Assembly (NCBI RefSeq): GCF_012027305.1
Contig: NZ_SNUF01000002.1
Location: 186,001-250,000, forward strand
DNA length: 64,000 nucleotides
Direction: 5' to 3'
Source of the DNA: Thermococcus sp. MAR1
Lineage (GTDB): Archaea > Methanobacteriota_B > Thermococci > Thermococcales > Thermococcaceae
Under the pieces are notes generated by a model. The model saw nothing but the letters and a program-made list of their open reading frames with translations. It made no database searches and was not told where the DNA came from. The position numbers and the translations under genes are program-made. Positions 1 through 8,334 of this stretch are shown here, in pieces. The stretch's first letter is position 1. Every line of letters begins with the position of its first letter.

Positions 1-1703
1 GTGAGGAGCTCAACAGGTACAAGATAGCCGTATCCAGGAAGTATCATCTCTCGAAGATTCCCGGTAACTCGGACATCCTCAAGGCCATCCCCGAGGAAAG
101 AAGGGAAGAGTTCAGGGAACTGCTCAAAAGAAAGCCGACGAGAACGATAAGCGGCGTGGCAGTCGTAGCTATGATGACCAAGCCCTTCCCGTGCCCACAC
201 GGGCGCTGCATATACTGCCCCGGCGGGCCGAGCGTTGGCTCTCCGCAGAGCTACACGGGAAGGGAGCCTTCAGCTTTAAGGGCCGTCCAGAGCGCGTATC
301 ATCCATACATCATCATGATGCGCAGGTTGAAGCAGCTCACCGACATAGGGCACGACGTCGACAAGGTCGAGGTCATCATCCAGGGAGGTACTTTTCCAGC
401 GGTTGATCTCGACTACCAGGAGTGGTTCGTCAAGTGTGCCTTCAAAGCGATGAACGACTTCCCGCACTTTAGGGATATAGAAAACCTCGATGAGAAGCTC
501 GTCAGGCTAATTGTTAAGGGAGATGAGTCCGTCTTTGACGAGGACCCGAAGTTTAAGGAAGCATGGGAGAAAACCCACTCAAAGCCCTACTACTACCTCG
601 AAGACGAGCAGAGGAAGAACGAGAGGGCTAAGGTCAGGATGGTCGGCCTGACCATTGAAACCCGCCCGGACTGGGCCTTTGAGAGGCAAATAGACAGAAT
701 GCTCCGCCTCGGAACCACGAGGGTCGAGCTCGGCGTCCAGACGGTATTCAACTTCATCCACGAGCGGACTAAGAGGGGGCACGGCGTTGAGGAAATCGTT
801 AAGGCCACGCAACTCCTTCGCGATGCCGGCCTTAAAATAAACTACCACATAATGCCGGGCCTTCCGGGGAGCAACTTCGAGCGCGACCTTTACACTTTTC
901 AGGCTATCTTTGAGGACGCTCGCTTCCGTCCGGACATGCTGAAGATATACCCCACGCTCGTTACGGCAGATGCACCGCTCTATCGCTGGTGGAAGGAGGG
1001 TAAATATCGTCCTTACCGCACGGAAGAAGCCGTTGAGCTTCTGGTTGAGGCATACAAGCTCTTTCCCAAGTGGGTCCGCGTGATGAGAATCCAGCGCGAT
1101 ATTCCAGTTCAGCTCATCGTTGACGGCGTCAAGCACTCCAATTTGGGTCAGTTAGTCTTCAACGAGCTGGTTAAGAGGGGCATAAGACCGAGGGAGATTC
1201 GCTTTAGGGAAGTCGGCCACATGATGGAGAAGTTCGGGGTTCAGCCCGAAATCGAGCACATCAAACTGCTCCGTGAGGACTATGAAGCGGCTGGAGGTAA
1301 AGAGATATTCCTCAGCTTTGAGGACGTCAAAAACGACATCCTCATCGGCTTCCTCCGCCTCAGAATTCCGAGTGAAAAGGCCCACCGGAGGGAGATAAAC
1401 TGCTGTCCCTCAGCCATAGTCAGGGAGCTCCACGTTTACGGCCCGCTCGTGCCGATAGGTGGAAAGCCTAAGTACGAGTGGCAGCACAGGGGATATGGAA
1501 GGGAGCTTTTGAGCGAGGCCGAGAGGATAGCTCGCGAGGAGTTCGACGTCAGGAAGATGCTCGTCATCAGCGGTGTCGGCGTCAGGAACTACTACCGGAA
1601 ATTCGGCTACCGGAAGAACGGGCCCTACGTGGCGAAGAGGCTCGATAGGGGCTACGCTGACTTCGAAATCCGCGGGCACTTCGACGGGCACCTGAACACC
1701 TGA
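1..1703 (+). CDS. elp3: Elp3-type radical SAM / GNAT tRNA-modifying enzyme (5' end cut by window)
   Basis: The reading frame is open from base 3, so the gene starts upstream of the window and only its C-terminal ~566 residues are seen. The radical SAM cluster motif is present as C-x4-C-x2-C (CPHGRCIYC, about base 190-220), followed by the core with RPDW and ELGVQT segments. The last ~150 residues form a GNAT acetyltransferase domain with the acetyl-CoA loop HRGYGRELL and the ending YYRKFGY. Elp3 makes the cm5 modification of wobble uridine in tRNA; in archaea it acts without the other Elongator subunits. The family call is very secure. A T-rich stretch at 1729-1743 follows the stop and may terminate transcription. 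Confidence 0.95.
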   Translation, partial: EELNRYKIAVSRKYHLSKIPGNSDILKAIPEERREEFRELLKRKPTRTISGVAVVAMMTKPFPCPHGRCIYCPGGPSVGSPQSYTGREPSALRAVQSAYHPYIIMMRRLKQLTDIGHDVDKVEVIIQGGTFPAVDLDYQEWFVKCAFKAMNDFPHFRDIENLDEKLVRLIVKGDESVFDEDPKFKEAWEKTHSKPYYYLEDEQRKNERAKVRMVGLTIETRPDWAFERQIDRMLRLGTTRVELGVQTVFNFIHERTKRGHGVEEIVKATQLLRDAGLKINYHIMPGLPGSNFERDLYTFQAIFEDARFRPDMLKIYPTLVTADAPLYRWWKEGKYRPYRTEEAVELLVEAYKLFPKWVRVMRIQRDIPVQLIVDGVKHSNLGQLVFNELVKRGIRPREIRFREVGHMMEKFGVQPEIEHIKLLREDYEAAGGKEIFLSFEDVKNDILIGFLRLRIPSEKAHRREINCCPSAIVRELHVYGPLVPIGGKPKYEWQHRGYGRELLSEAERIAREEFDVRKMLVISGVGVRNYYRKFGYRKNGPYVAKRLDRGYADFEIRGHFDGHLNT

Positions 1704-1780
1704 AAGGTGGTTTGTACCTCCTTGACCTCAGTTTATTTTTATCACCCAGTTCTGAGGAAAAAACCTTTTCTTGCTAGTAA

Positions 1781-1790
1781 AACTTTTAAG
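1781..1790 (+). promoter_or_regulatory. TATA box for the 1826-2932 gene pair
   Basis: AACTTTTAAG fits the Thermococcales TATA element and lies about 36 bases before the GTG start. A GAGGTGA Shine-Dalgarno follows at 1813-1819, so the transcript should have a short leader. Confidence 0.55.
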
Positions 1791-1825
1791 CACTGGTGAA
1801 CAAGTATGGACTGAGGTGAAGCACA

Positions 1826-2395
1826 GTGGCCCTGAAGAAAAAGCTATCCTATGAGACAAGTTTCAGAGTCAAGGTTCTCATACTGGCGCTCATTTTTGGA
1901 ATCGCCATATTCATGATAGTGTACTACCCCCTGCTGAGCCATCAGACCAACCCCTGGGGAGTTGCCGCCCCAAAGGGACAGATCGTTCTTGCCCAGAACT
2001 TCACCATTAGAGGGGTTAACTACACCAACGCCGTTCCGGCAACGTCCGGGAACAACCTGCTTGTGCTCAGGGGCAACGATGACGCCGGAGATACGCTGAC
2101 CATGAAGGTGACCACCTCTGGCTGGTGCATTGACCTCTGGATCTGGGGCGGCTCATCGAAGGGCTGGCAGCTGAAGTACGACTGTGCCAGGGAGGTTCAG
2201 CTGAGCCAGTATGCATTCAAGAGGCTTCCGACACACGAGGCAAACGAAATACTCTATTGGTACCTGGAGCCGGGATACGTCCTCGTGTTCCACAAAGACG
2301 GGGAAGTGGAGAACTACGAGCTGGTCAATTTTACGGTCACCTACGGTGAGGGAACGGATTGGGGGGCATTTAAGGTGTCCCTTGGAAAGTCATGA
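1826..2395 (+). CDS. Membrane-anchored extracytoplasmic protein, paralogue A
   Basis: The start is a GTG with GAGGTGA seven bases upstream. Residues ~12-35 form one hydrophobic segment after a Lys-rich N-terminus, so the protein looks like a signal-anchored protein with ~150 residues outside the cell. The outer part is beta-rich, has N-glycosylation sequons (NFT, NYT) and two Cys (in SGWC and YDC) that could form a disulfide. It shares with the next gene the N-terminal SYET.FR.KVL pattern, VAAPKGQIVL, YW.(L/V)EPGY and the C-terminal VNFTVTYGE.TDWGAFKV. The two are therefore a tandem duplication. I do not recognise a known family or function. Confidence 0.85.
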   Translation: MALKKKLSYETSFRVKVLILALIFGIAIFMIVYYPLLSHQTNPWGVAAPKGQIVLAQNFTIRGVNYTNAVPATSGNNLLVLRGNDDAGDTLTMKVTTSGWCIDLWIWGGSSKGWQLKYDCAREVQLSQYAFKRLPTHEANEILYWYLEPGYVLVFHKDGEVENYELVNFTVTYGEGTDWGAFKVSLGKS

Positions 2396-2404
2396 GGTGG
2401 TTCC

Positions 2405-2932
2405 ATGAGGATATCCTACGAAACGGAGTTTCGGCTTAAGGTTCTTCTCATAGTTCTTATCTTTGGTATCCTGATTTTCAGGATAATCTACTACCCCATC
2501 CTCACCCACAAGACCGTTCCATACGGCGTCGCCGCGCCGAAGGGCCAGATAGTCCTCCTTGAGAACATCACGCTCGGCAACTACACCTGGGAGAACGCGG
2601 TCGACATGCAGAAACATCTGATACTCAAGGGGGGAGAGGACTACGGCAATTCCGTTCTTTTGGAGATTCAAACCCCCGGCTGGTGTGCTGATGTCGCCTT
2701 CTGGGATGGAGAGAAATTCATCGTGAGCGAGAAGTGCAGGAGAAGGCTGGCCATCTCTAAATATTTCTTCGTGATAACCAGTGCCATGTACTGGTACGTT
2801 GAGCCAGGATATCACCTGATCTTCTACAAACCCGATGGAAAACCCGAGAGGTACGAGCTTGTCAACTTCACCGTGACCTACGGCGAAAAAACAGACTGGG
2901 GAGCATTCAAAGTCGCCTATGGAAAAAGTTAG
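2405..2932 (+). CDS. Membrane-anchored extracytoplasmic protein, paralogue B
   Basis: The ATG lies nine bases after the stop of paralogue A and is preceded by GAGGTGG, so the two are co-transcribed. The protein has one N-terminal membrane segment (residues ~8-30) and an outer domain with sequons NIT, NYT and NFT. It keeps the two Cys of its partner (in PGWC and SEKC), which argues for a structural disulfide. Similarity is strongest at both ends and weaker in the middle, indicating an old duplication with divergence of the exposed face. Function unknown. Confidence 0.85.
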   Translation: MRISYETEFRLKVLLIVLIFGILIFRIIYYPILTHKTVPYGVAAPKGQIVLLENITLGNYTWENAVDMQKHLILKGGEDYGNSVLLEIQTPGWCADVAFWDGEKFIVSEKCRRRLAISKYFFVITSAMYWYVEPGYHLIFYKPDGKPERYELVNFTVTYGEKTDWGAFKVAYGKS

Positions 2933-2950
2933 ATAAAAAGAGTGGGAGGA

Positions 2951-3583
2951 TTATCCTCCGATCTCCGCCTCTTTTTTCATTGACCTCGCGCCGAGCGATA
3001 TGATTACGAAGCTGGCACCAGCAACTATAAGCTCGACGGCGATAAAGATGCCTATGACCCAGGGGCTCCACTCGGGCCAGTTGGCGAGTATCATCCCTCC
3101 AATGAAGAAGTCTATGACGCCCGAGAACATCACTAGCCCGCCGTTCTGGACCTTGAATCCCATGAGTATCTTGAGGATACCGAAGATGAAAAAGGCCCCG
3201 CCGAGTATGAACGTCAGTACCCTTGCCGACATCAGCGGCTCCTCTATCATTGTAACGCCAACGGCGAGATAGAGAACCGCCAGCAACAGCTGGAATACCC
3301 TCGTCCCTCCGGTTTCATCGCGGCCGAAGAGTCCCGCGAATATGAGCATTATGCCTCCGACTATCAGGAAGACGCCGAAGACGGCTATGCTGGCGAGCGT
3401 TAAGAAGGGGAGCATCCCCAAACCAACGACACCGAGAACGGTGAGCACTATACCGAGGATCAGGTACCAGGGCCAGTGGGCCATCAGGCTGGCCATCTGC
3501 TCCTTGGCCATCTCCTCCCTGTACTCTTCAGGGGTCATCGCTTCATTTTCCCTGACCCCGGAAGGCTCTTTAACTTCGTCCAT
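2951..3583 (-). CDS. DUF308 / HdeD-like multi-pass membrane protein
   Basis: About 210 residues with a short acidic N-terminus followed by roughly six hydrophobic segments. Gly-rich turns such as LTVLGVVGLGMLP, FLIVGGIMLIFAGLFG and AVGVTMI are typical of the DUF308/HdeD family, which is linked to acid or envelope stress in bacteria but has no known role in archaea. I chose ATG 3583 because GGAGGTAAT stands just upstream. A longer open frame reaches 3733, but that would overlap the divergent gene's promoter and its extension is not membrane-like. A TATA-like GGTTTTTATGG at ~3636-3646 (minus strand) would serve it. Confidence 0.85.
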   Translation of the reverse strand: MDEVKEPSGVRENEAMTPEEYREEMAKEQMASLMAHWPWYLILGIVLTVLGVVGLGMLPFLTLASIAVFGVFLIVGGIMLIFAGLFGRDETGGTRVFQLLLAVLYLAVGVTMIEEPLMSARVLTFILGGAFFIFGILKILMGFKVQNGGLVMFSGVIDFFIGGMILANWPEWSPWVIGIFIAVELIVAGASFVIISLGARSMKKEAEIGG

Positions 3584-3659
3584 GGTATTACCTCCAAAAC
3601 GCTTTTTTGCAAATGGAGTCTCTACTTCGAACCCATAAAAACCTTCCGTCGAATAGTTT

Positions 3660-3674
3660 TCGGAAATATTCCGA
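3660..3674. promoter_or_regulatory. Palindrome between two divergent genes
   Basis: TCGGAA-ATA-TTCCGA is a perfect 6-bp inverted repeat with a 3-base centre. It sits directly upstream of the TATA element of the 3708 gene and between the divergent promoters, so it could be a shared operator. No regulator is identified. Confidence 0.4.
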
Positions 3675-3677
3675 TGC

Positions 3678-3687
3678 ATTTTTAACC
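3678..3687 (+). promoter_or_regulatory. TATA box of a leaderless gene
   Basis: ATTTTTAACC lies ~21-30 bases before ATG 3708 and there is no Shine-Dalgarno, which fits transcription starting at or next to the ATG. Confidence 0.55.
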
Positions 3688-3707
3688 AGATTCCTGAATT
3701 GAATTCC

Positions 3708-4223
3708 ATGAGGTTCGAACCGAAGCCTTTCACGGAGCCGGTGTCCTTCAGGTGTGAGTTCTGCCTTGACTGTTGCAGGGGGAGGCACGTCTATCTGACG
3801 CTGAAGGACATCGAGAGGATAGCGAAGAAGGGTCACGACCCCCAGGAGTTCGTGACGTTCTCGGTTGAGGGAAATAAGATACGCTTCGTTTTGGCTGTAA
3901 GGGAGTGGGACCTTGGCTGCGTCTTCCACGACCCTGAAACCGGAAAGTGCCGGATTCACGAGGTCAACCCGGTAATCTGCAGGATTTACCCCTTCATGGT
4001 TTCGCGAAAGCCCCTCGGGGTCGAGGGAGAAAGGCCGTTCCAGTACAAGGGTCAAGAGCTGTGGCTCTACTACGATGAAAGCTGTCCGGGGATAAATGCG
4101 GAGGAACCGGAAACGACGATAACGCCGGAGGAAATAGCGAAGCTCGGCCTCGAATTCGAGAGGGAACTAGAAAGAACCGACATGGAGGGCTTTGCGAGGC
4201 TCATTGATCGGCTCGAAAAGTAG
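3708..4223 (+). CDS. YkgJ/UPF0153 family cysteine-cluster protein
   Basis: A ~171-residue soluble protein. The N-terminal cluster FRCEFCLDCCRG and the later GCVFHDPETGKCRIHEVNP.ICRIYPF supply the Cys set that defines the YkgJ/UPF0153 family, thought to bind zinc or an Fe-S cluster. No activity is established for the family. I chose ATG 3708 rather than the in-frame TTG 3699 because the TATA spacing fits a leaderless ATG. It stands alone between two membrane protein genes. Confidence 0.88.
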   Translation: MRFEPKPFTEPVSFRCEFCLDCCRGRHVYLTLKDIERIAKKGHDPQEFVTFSVEGNKIRFVLAVREWDLGCVFHDPETGKCRIHEVNPVICRIYPFMVSRKPLGVEGERPFQYKGQELWLYYDESCPGINAEEPETTITPEEIAKLGLEFERELERTDMEGFARLIDRLEK

Positions 4224-4250
4224 ATATACCCCCGTGAGTATTGTTTACCC

Positions 4251-4829
4251 ATGAGGAACTGGAGGCTCACGTTGCTCCTCGCTCCGTTCATCGTTCAATT
4301 GGCCATCAATCTGATTTTCTACGGCTTTCCGGCCGTAATGTTCTCGGGGATAGTCCCGGAGTCCATCTATCCAAAAATTGCCTGGAGCCTGCCCGTTCTC
4401 ATCATCATATACTTCCTCCTGGGGATGGCGGCCCTCTACTACATGGGAATCTCGCCAAGGCCGAAAAGGGGCAGGCTACTCGGCTCGGCGTACTTCGCCC
4501 TCGGTGCTCTCGGCTCAGCCTGGGGGATACCGCAAACCCTCGCGGGCATGGAAACTCCCCTTTTAGCGATAGCCTTCGGCATCTGGTTTGTATCGTCCAT
4601 TGGGGGAATCCTCTCCCTCTGGTTGCTGGAGGAGAAGGTCCCCGATGCTGTTGCCGCCGTGATAATCGCTTTCTTAGGTATCTCGGCCTTCATCAGTGCC
4701 GCAATGGCCCAGTGGGTGGTCACCGACTACTACATCCACGTCCACACGAACGGGGGGATGGAAAACGCCACGGTTGTCGTGGAACACCCAATTGAGGTAC
4801 CTCCCCCGAACCTCACGAACTCAAGCTGA
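4251..4829 (+). CDS. Four-helix membrane protein of unknown function
   Basis: 192 residues with four to five hydrophobic segments (about residues 6-30, 44-68, 80-100, 104-124, 134-156) and a polar, Asn/Pro-rich tail with several sequons. The start ATG lies ~25 bases after a TATA-like GATATACC at 4223-4230, so the mRNA is probably leaderless. I do not recognise a family. It shows no overlap with its neighbours and no operon partner. Confidence 0.75.
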   Translation: MRNWRLTLLLAPFIVQLAINLIFYGFPAVMFSGIVPESIYPKIAWSLPVLIIIYFLLGMAALYYMGISPRPKRGRLLGSAYFALGALGSAWGIPQTLAGMETPLLAIAFGIWFVSSIGGILSLWLLEEKVPDAVAAVIIAFLGISAFISAAMAQWVVTDYYIHVHTNGGMENATVVVEHPIEVPPPNLTNSS

Positions 4830-4835
4830 GCTAAG

Positions 4836-4846
4836 CCTTTTAAGGA
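4836..4846 (+). promoter_or_regulatory. TATA box for NIP7
   Basis: CCTTTTAAGGA, followed ~28 bases later by an AGGTGG Shine-Dalgarno and ATG 4875. Confidence 0.5.
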
Positions 4847-4874
4847 ATGCCCAAGAGTCCCAACAGGTGGGTTC

Positions 4875-5381
4875 ATGGAGGGTGAGCTGAGGTATAGGCG
4901 TGCCTCGTCTTGGGAGTACGATTTGATCCTCCGCGAGGCCGAGAAGTATGGCGGGCTGAAGCACCACTTCTTCGCGGTAGTTGAGGGCCGCTTTAGGGAC
5001 GTTTATGCCGTTAACGAGAGGGTGTGGGCCGAGATTGAGGGTCTAAACATCAAACCCTACGCCTACGGAACCTTCGTCGGCACTATAAAGGTGGACAGAA
5101 ACCTGGTCGAGAAGTTCTACCCCAACGTGGAGTTCTTCTACTTTGTTGATGTGGGTAAGAACTACGCGGTTCTCAGTCCAAAGGCGGGCTTTCTCTTCAC
5201 CACCGGTAAGGACGTGCCGAGGAGCGGCGTGAGGAAATACAGCTGGCAGGGGACGAAGAAGCTCGTTATCTACGATGAAAACGGAACTCTGCTCGGCATA
5301 GGGCGGATAAATCCTGAGAGCAGGAGAAAGTTCATTCTGAACGTGACTGATGTGGGGGAGTTTATAAGGAGGAAGCGCTAG
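4875..5381 (+). CDS. NIP7-like PUA-domain ribosome biogenesis protein
   Basis: 168 residues, the usual length of archaeal NIP7. The N-terminal alpha/beta domain (to ~residue 90) is followed by a PUA domain from the [25 protein letters not shown] segment to the end. In eukaryotes NIP7 acts in 60S and pre-rRNA maturation; the archaeal proteins bind RNA through the PUA domain. Its stop overlaps the stop of the convergent ATPase gene by four bases. Confidence 0.85.
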   Translation: MEGELRYRRASSWEYDLILREAEKYGGLKHHFFAVVEGRFRDVYAVNERVWAEIEGLNIKPYAYGTFVGTIKVDRNLVEKFYPNVEFFYFVDVGKNYAVLSPKAGFLFTTGKDVPRSGVRKYSWQGTKKLVIYDENGTLLGIGRINPESRRKFILNVTDVGEFIRRKR

Positions 5382-6451
5382 ATTAGCCTGGCGGCATTCC
5401 GATAGACAGGATTGATGAAGGAGTAAAAGACTCTGTGGCCAATAGTTTCTCTTTTGAGCAGGAACAACCCCTCGGTTAGAACTTCAAGGAGGGAGCTTAG
5501 GGAGGGCTTTGAGATTCCGGTTGAAAGGAGTTCACTCCACGATTTTGGCCCCTCAGAGAGTTTTCTAACGACTTCCCGTGAAGCGGGTCCCCTGCCCTCA
5601 AGAATGTTCTCAAGTTCTCTTTTGGCCCTGTTCACGGCGGATGTTGAGACGATGGACAAAGCTTCGCTGTGGGATTCTCCGATGCATCTTCTGAAACCGT
5701 ACTCGTTCAACCATCCGGGGAGCGTTCCGAGAGTGGATACTGTTTCATCTATCTCCACGGGTTCGTAATATGCCCCACAGTCCTTCAATCCTTTAATCAG
5801 GAACTCTTCCGCAGTTTTTCTCGCCCAGGGGAGGACTTTTATCTGGACAGGTGGTCGTCCGAACATGGGCTCTTCGTGATGGGCCTCAACCACTCTCTTA
5901 ACAACCCCTGAGTAAGAGCCCGTAAAGACGATTCTGATGTCTGGTCTCTCGTTAAAAATAACCCAGAGAGCCCTTGTCATTCTGTCAAGTCTTCCCTTCA
6001 CTTCCTGAATTTCATCCAGTATAACCACGGTATTTGGTGGCAATGCCATTATGGCGTCCTCGAAGCTCTCGCTGACGTGATGTTCGTTTGGCCTGTGCAG
6101 TTTTCCCGAGAAACCGAGACCCCCAAGGCCCGCCGGAACGAATACGCTGAACTCTGCATCGATGCTCCGTCTTTTGTCCCTTAGTTTGGAAACCGCGTTT
6201 AACAGGCGAACGGTTAGGTCATGAAAGCTTTTCGCAGTGGAGAGGTTAAGGTATATGACAGCGGTTCTCACGCTTTTTGAGTATTCAACGGCCGTCGCTA
6301 TGGAGAGGCTCGTCTTTCCGACCATGCGTGGTCCAAGCACTACTCCCCATCCCGAGGCATGGAGAACCTTTAAAAGCTTCTCTGCTTCCCTCTTCCTGCC
6401 ATGAAGCGTTCTTATGTCCGTTCTTGGATGAACGTTGAAGTAGTTCTTCAC
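5378..6451 (-). CDS. Archaeal ATPase (PF01637-type P-loop ATPase)
   Basis: 357 residues. Walker A is GPRMVGKT (residues 40-47) and Walker B is VVILDEIQE (~150). The C-terminal third looks like a winged-helix region ([22 protein letters not shown]), as is usual in the archaeal DEXX-box ATPase family, whose members are variable between strains and often of unknown role. The start is GTG, three bases from a strong palindrome (6455-6486) whose G-tract would also be the ribosome-binding site. A TATA-like ACTTTAAT lies on the minus strand at ~6490-6500. This arrangement suggests self-regulation. Codon use looks normal for the region. Confidence 0.85.
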   Translation of the reverse strand: MKNYFNVHPRTDIRTLHGRKREAEKLLKVLHASGWGVVLGPRMVGKTSLSIATAVEYSKSVRTAVIYLNLSTAKSFHDLTVRLLNAVSKLRDKRRSIDAEFSVFVPAGLGGLGFSGKLHRPNEHHVSESFEDAIMALPPNTVVILDEIQEVKGRLDRMTRALWVIFNERPDIRIVFTGSYSGVVKRVVEAHHEEPMFGRPPVQIKVLPWARKTAEEFLIKGLKDCGAYYEPVEIDETVSTLGTLPGWLNEYGFRRCIGESHSEALSIVSTSAVNRAKRELENILEGRGPASREVVRKLSEGPKSWSELLSTGISKPSLSSLLEVLTEGLFLLKRETIGHRVFYSFINPVYRNAARLI

Positions 6452-6454
6452 TCA

Positions 6455-6486
6455 ACAACCCCCCTTAACCAGTTAGGGGGGGTTGT
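6455..6486. promoter_or_regulatory. 32-bp near-perfect palindrome at the ATPase start
   Basis: The outer arms ACAACCCCCC (6455-6464) and GGGGGGTTGT (6477-6486) match perfectly. Inner arms TAAC and GTTA flank a CA centre with one T/G mismatch between the two sets. It covers the expected transcription start and the Shine-Dalgarno of the minus-strand ATPase gene. It may be a protein operator or an mRNA hairpin that hides the ribosome site. Confidence 0.6.
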
Positions 6487-6554
6487 GCAATTAAAGTTTT
6501 CTCCGGTTGAAGATAAGAGCCAGAATGGGGCAAACTTTTCTAACCAAACGTAAT

Positions 6555-6564
6555 CTTTTTAAGG
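6555..6564 (+). promoter_or_regulatory. TATA box for the KaiC-like operon
   Basis: CTTTTTAAGG lies ~54 bases before ATG 6618, giving a leader of about 30 bases with GGGGGTGA near its end. Confidence 0.5.
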
Positions 6565-6617
6565 CCTTTTGAGTAGAGCATAATGATAACAAAAAGTAAC
6601 TAAAGGGGGTGACGCTC

Positions 6618-7364
6618 ATGGTCAAGCGCGTCAAGACTGGAATCCCTGGAATGGACGAGATACTCCACGGCGGGATTCCGGAGCGAAACGTTGTCCTTCT
6701 CAGCGGTGGACCGGGAACGGGGAAGACTATCTTCAGCCAGCAGTTCATATGGAACGGCCTCCAGATGGGCGAGCCCGGCATATACGTCGCTTTGGAGGAG
6801 CACCCGGTTCAGGTGAGGGGGAACATGGCCCAGTTCGGCTGGGACGTCAGAAAGTACGAGGAAGATGGTTTGTTCGCGATGGTCGATGCCTTCACAGCCG
6901 GAATTGGAAAGAGCAGGGAGTACGAGAAGTACATAGTTCACGACCTCACCGACATCAGGGAGTTCATAGACGTTCTTAGAACGGCAGTCAAGGACTTAGG
7001 AGCCAAGAGGGTCGTCATAGACTCGGTAACGACGCTCTACATCAACAAGCCGGCCATGGCGAGGAGCATCGTGATGCAGCTGAAGAGGGTTCTCGCCGGC
7101 CTCGGCGTCACGAGCATACTGGTGAGTCAGATAAGCGTCGGTGAGCGTGGTTTCGGCGGGCCAGGAGTTGAACACGGTGTTGATGGCATAATAAGGCTCG
7201 ACCTCGACGAGATTGACGGCGAGCTCAAGCGCTCATTACTCATCTGGAAGATGCGCGGAACGAGCCACAGCATGAGTAGGCATCCCTTCGAGATAACGGA
7301 CAGGGGAATCGTCGTTTACCCCGACAAGGTTCTCAAGAGGAAGGGAGTAATAGAACTCGAATGA
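6618..7364 (+). CDS. Single-domain KaiC-like RecA-superfamily ATPase (PH0284-type)
   Basis: 248 residues, closely resembling Pyrococcus PH0284 (UPF0273). Walker A is GGPGTGKT (residues 30-37), the paired glutamates typical of KaiC are in VALEEHP (~60-61), and Walker B is RVVIDSVT (131-138). The segment [11 protein letters not shown] near residue 185 is also KaiC-like. Such proteins bind ATP and form rings, but their archaeal role is not settled. I chose ATG 6618 with GGGGGTGA five bases upstream over the in-frame GTG 6609. A coiled-coil HTH regulator follows after 23 bases, which suggests a signalling pair. Confidence 0.9.
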   Translation: MVKRVKTGIPGMDEILHGGIPERNVVLLSGGPGTGKTIFSQQFIWNGLQMGEPGIYVALEEHPVQVRGNMAQFGWDVRKYEEDGLFAMVDAFTAGIGKSREYEKYIVHDLTDIREFIDVLRTAVKDLGAKRVVIDSVTTLYINKPAMARSIVMQLKRVLAGLGVTSILVSQISVGERGFGGPGVEHGVDGIIRLDLDEIDGELKRSLLIWKMRGTSHSMSRHPFEITDRGIVVYPDKVLKRKGVIELE

Positions 7365-7387
7365 AAACTTGAAAGGGGTGAGGAAAG

Positions 7388-7915
7388 ATGGTGGAGGTTC
7401 CCCTCAACCCGCTCGGAAGGGAGGAGATACACAGGCTTGAGAGCATACTCCTCTTCGCGACCCTCTTCAGGCCGGAGGTCATAGAGCTCATCAAGGACCC
7501 GGCCGAGAGACTGACGTGGGTGGACAGCTTAGCGGTGGCAGCGGGAGCGATAGCGAGGGAAAAGGCGGGCATGACGGTTGGGGAGATCGCCGAGGAACTC
7601 GGCAGGACGGAGGCAACGATAAGGAAGCACCTCAAGGGCGAGACGAAAGCAGGCCAACTCGTCAGGGAGACCTACGAACTCATAAAGCAGGGCAAACTCG
7701 ACGAGCTGGTTAAGAACGTTGAAGTCCTATCCAAGGGTGGCCAGCTCGTCGCGATGGAGGAGTACGAGAAGCTCAGGAAGGAGAAGGAGGAGCTTGAAGA
7801 GAGAATCAGGACCCTTGAGGAAGAGAATCACGAGCTCAAAGCGAAGCTCGAAAATGTGAGAAAAGTTCTCGGCGATGCCCTCGAAAGGATAAAGGAGATT
7901 GAGAAACTTCTTTAA
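7388..7915 (+). CDS. HTH transcriptional regulator with C-terminal coiled coil
   Basis: 175 residues. A helix-turn-helix is visible at residues ~56-90 (GMTVGEIAEELGRTEATIRKHLKGETKAG in outline), and residues ~115-175 form a long heptad-rich coiled coil, probably for dimerisation. It resembles the archaeal predicted regulators found beside KaiC-like genes in Pyrococcus. It follows the KaiC-like ATPase in the same operon with a GGGGTGAGG Shine-Dalgarno. Its stop overlaps the stop of convergent speH. The target is unknown. Confidence 0.82.
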   Translation: MVEVPLNPLGREEIHRLESILLFATLFRPEVIELIKDPAERLTWVDSLAVAAGAIAREKAGMTVGEIAEELGRTEATIRKHLKGETKAGQLVRETYELIKQGKLDELVKNVEVLSKGGQLVAMEEYEKLRKEKEELEERIRTLEEENHELKAKLENVRKVLGDALERIKEIEKLL

Positions 7916-8334
7916 TCCCCGTTTTTCCTCAGGCTCTCTTCCCAGGTCAGTATCATGTGGGTGAAGGTCTCGTCGTCCTCCTCTATTCCACGCTTTATCT
8001 CACTCACGTGAGCGTACTTGGCCTTGAGCTGTTCGAGAATGTAGTCAACGGCCTTCTCAGGGTCGGCGGTGGTTCCGCAGGTGTAGACGTCCAAAGCCGC
8101 GTAGCCCTTCTCGGGCCAGGTGTGTATTGAGATGTGGCTCTCGGCGACGATGACCATGCCGCTGACACCGGTCGGCGAGAACTTGAAGAAATAGCTCGCC
8201 TTGACCTCCATTTTACCAACCTTGGCAGCCTCTAGGAATATCTCTCTTATCTTGTCAGCGTTACCGAGGATTTCGGGGTCACAGCCAGCCGCCTCAACAA
8301 CGTAGTGGAACCCTATCGTCTCTATCTCGACCAT
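7912..8334 (-). CDS. speH: S-adenosylmethionine decarboxylase proenzyme
   Basis: 140 residues of the prokaryotic class of AdoMet decarboxylase, which makes the aminopropyl donor for polyamines. The self-cleavage site is the Glu-Ser bond in AESHIS, so Ser66 becomes the pyruvoyl group. His71 (SIHTWPE) and Cys86 (VYTCG) are the other expected active-site residues. I chose ATG 8334, which has GAGGTGA at the proper distance, over the in-frame GTG 8343. A minus-strand TATA CTTTAAAAAGG lies at ~8368-8378. Confidence 0.97.
   Translation of the reverse strand: MVEIETIGFHYVVEAAGCDPEILGNADKIREIFLEAAKVGKMEVKASYFFKFSPTGVSGMVIVAESHISIHTWPEKGYAALDVYTCGTTADPEKAVDYILEQLKAKYAHVSEIKRGIEEDDETFTHMILTWEESLRKNGD

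Noticed and set aside
3584-3733. N-terminal extension of the DUF308 protein
   Set aside because: ATG 3583 has a strong ribosome site, and the extension would overlap the divergent promoter and is not membrane-like.
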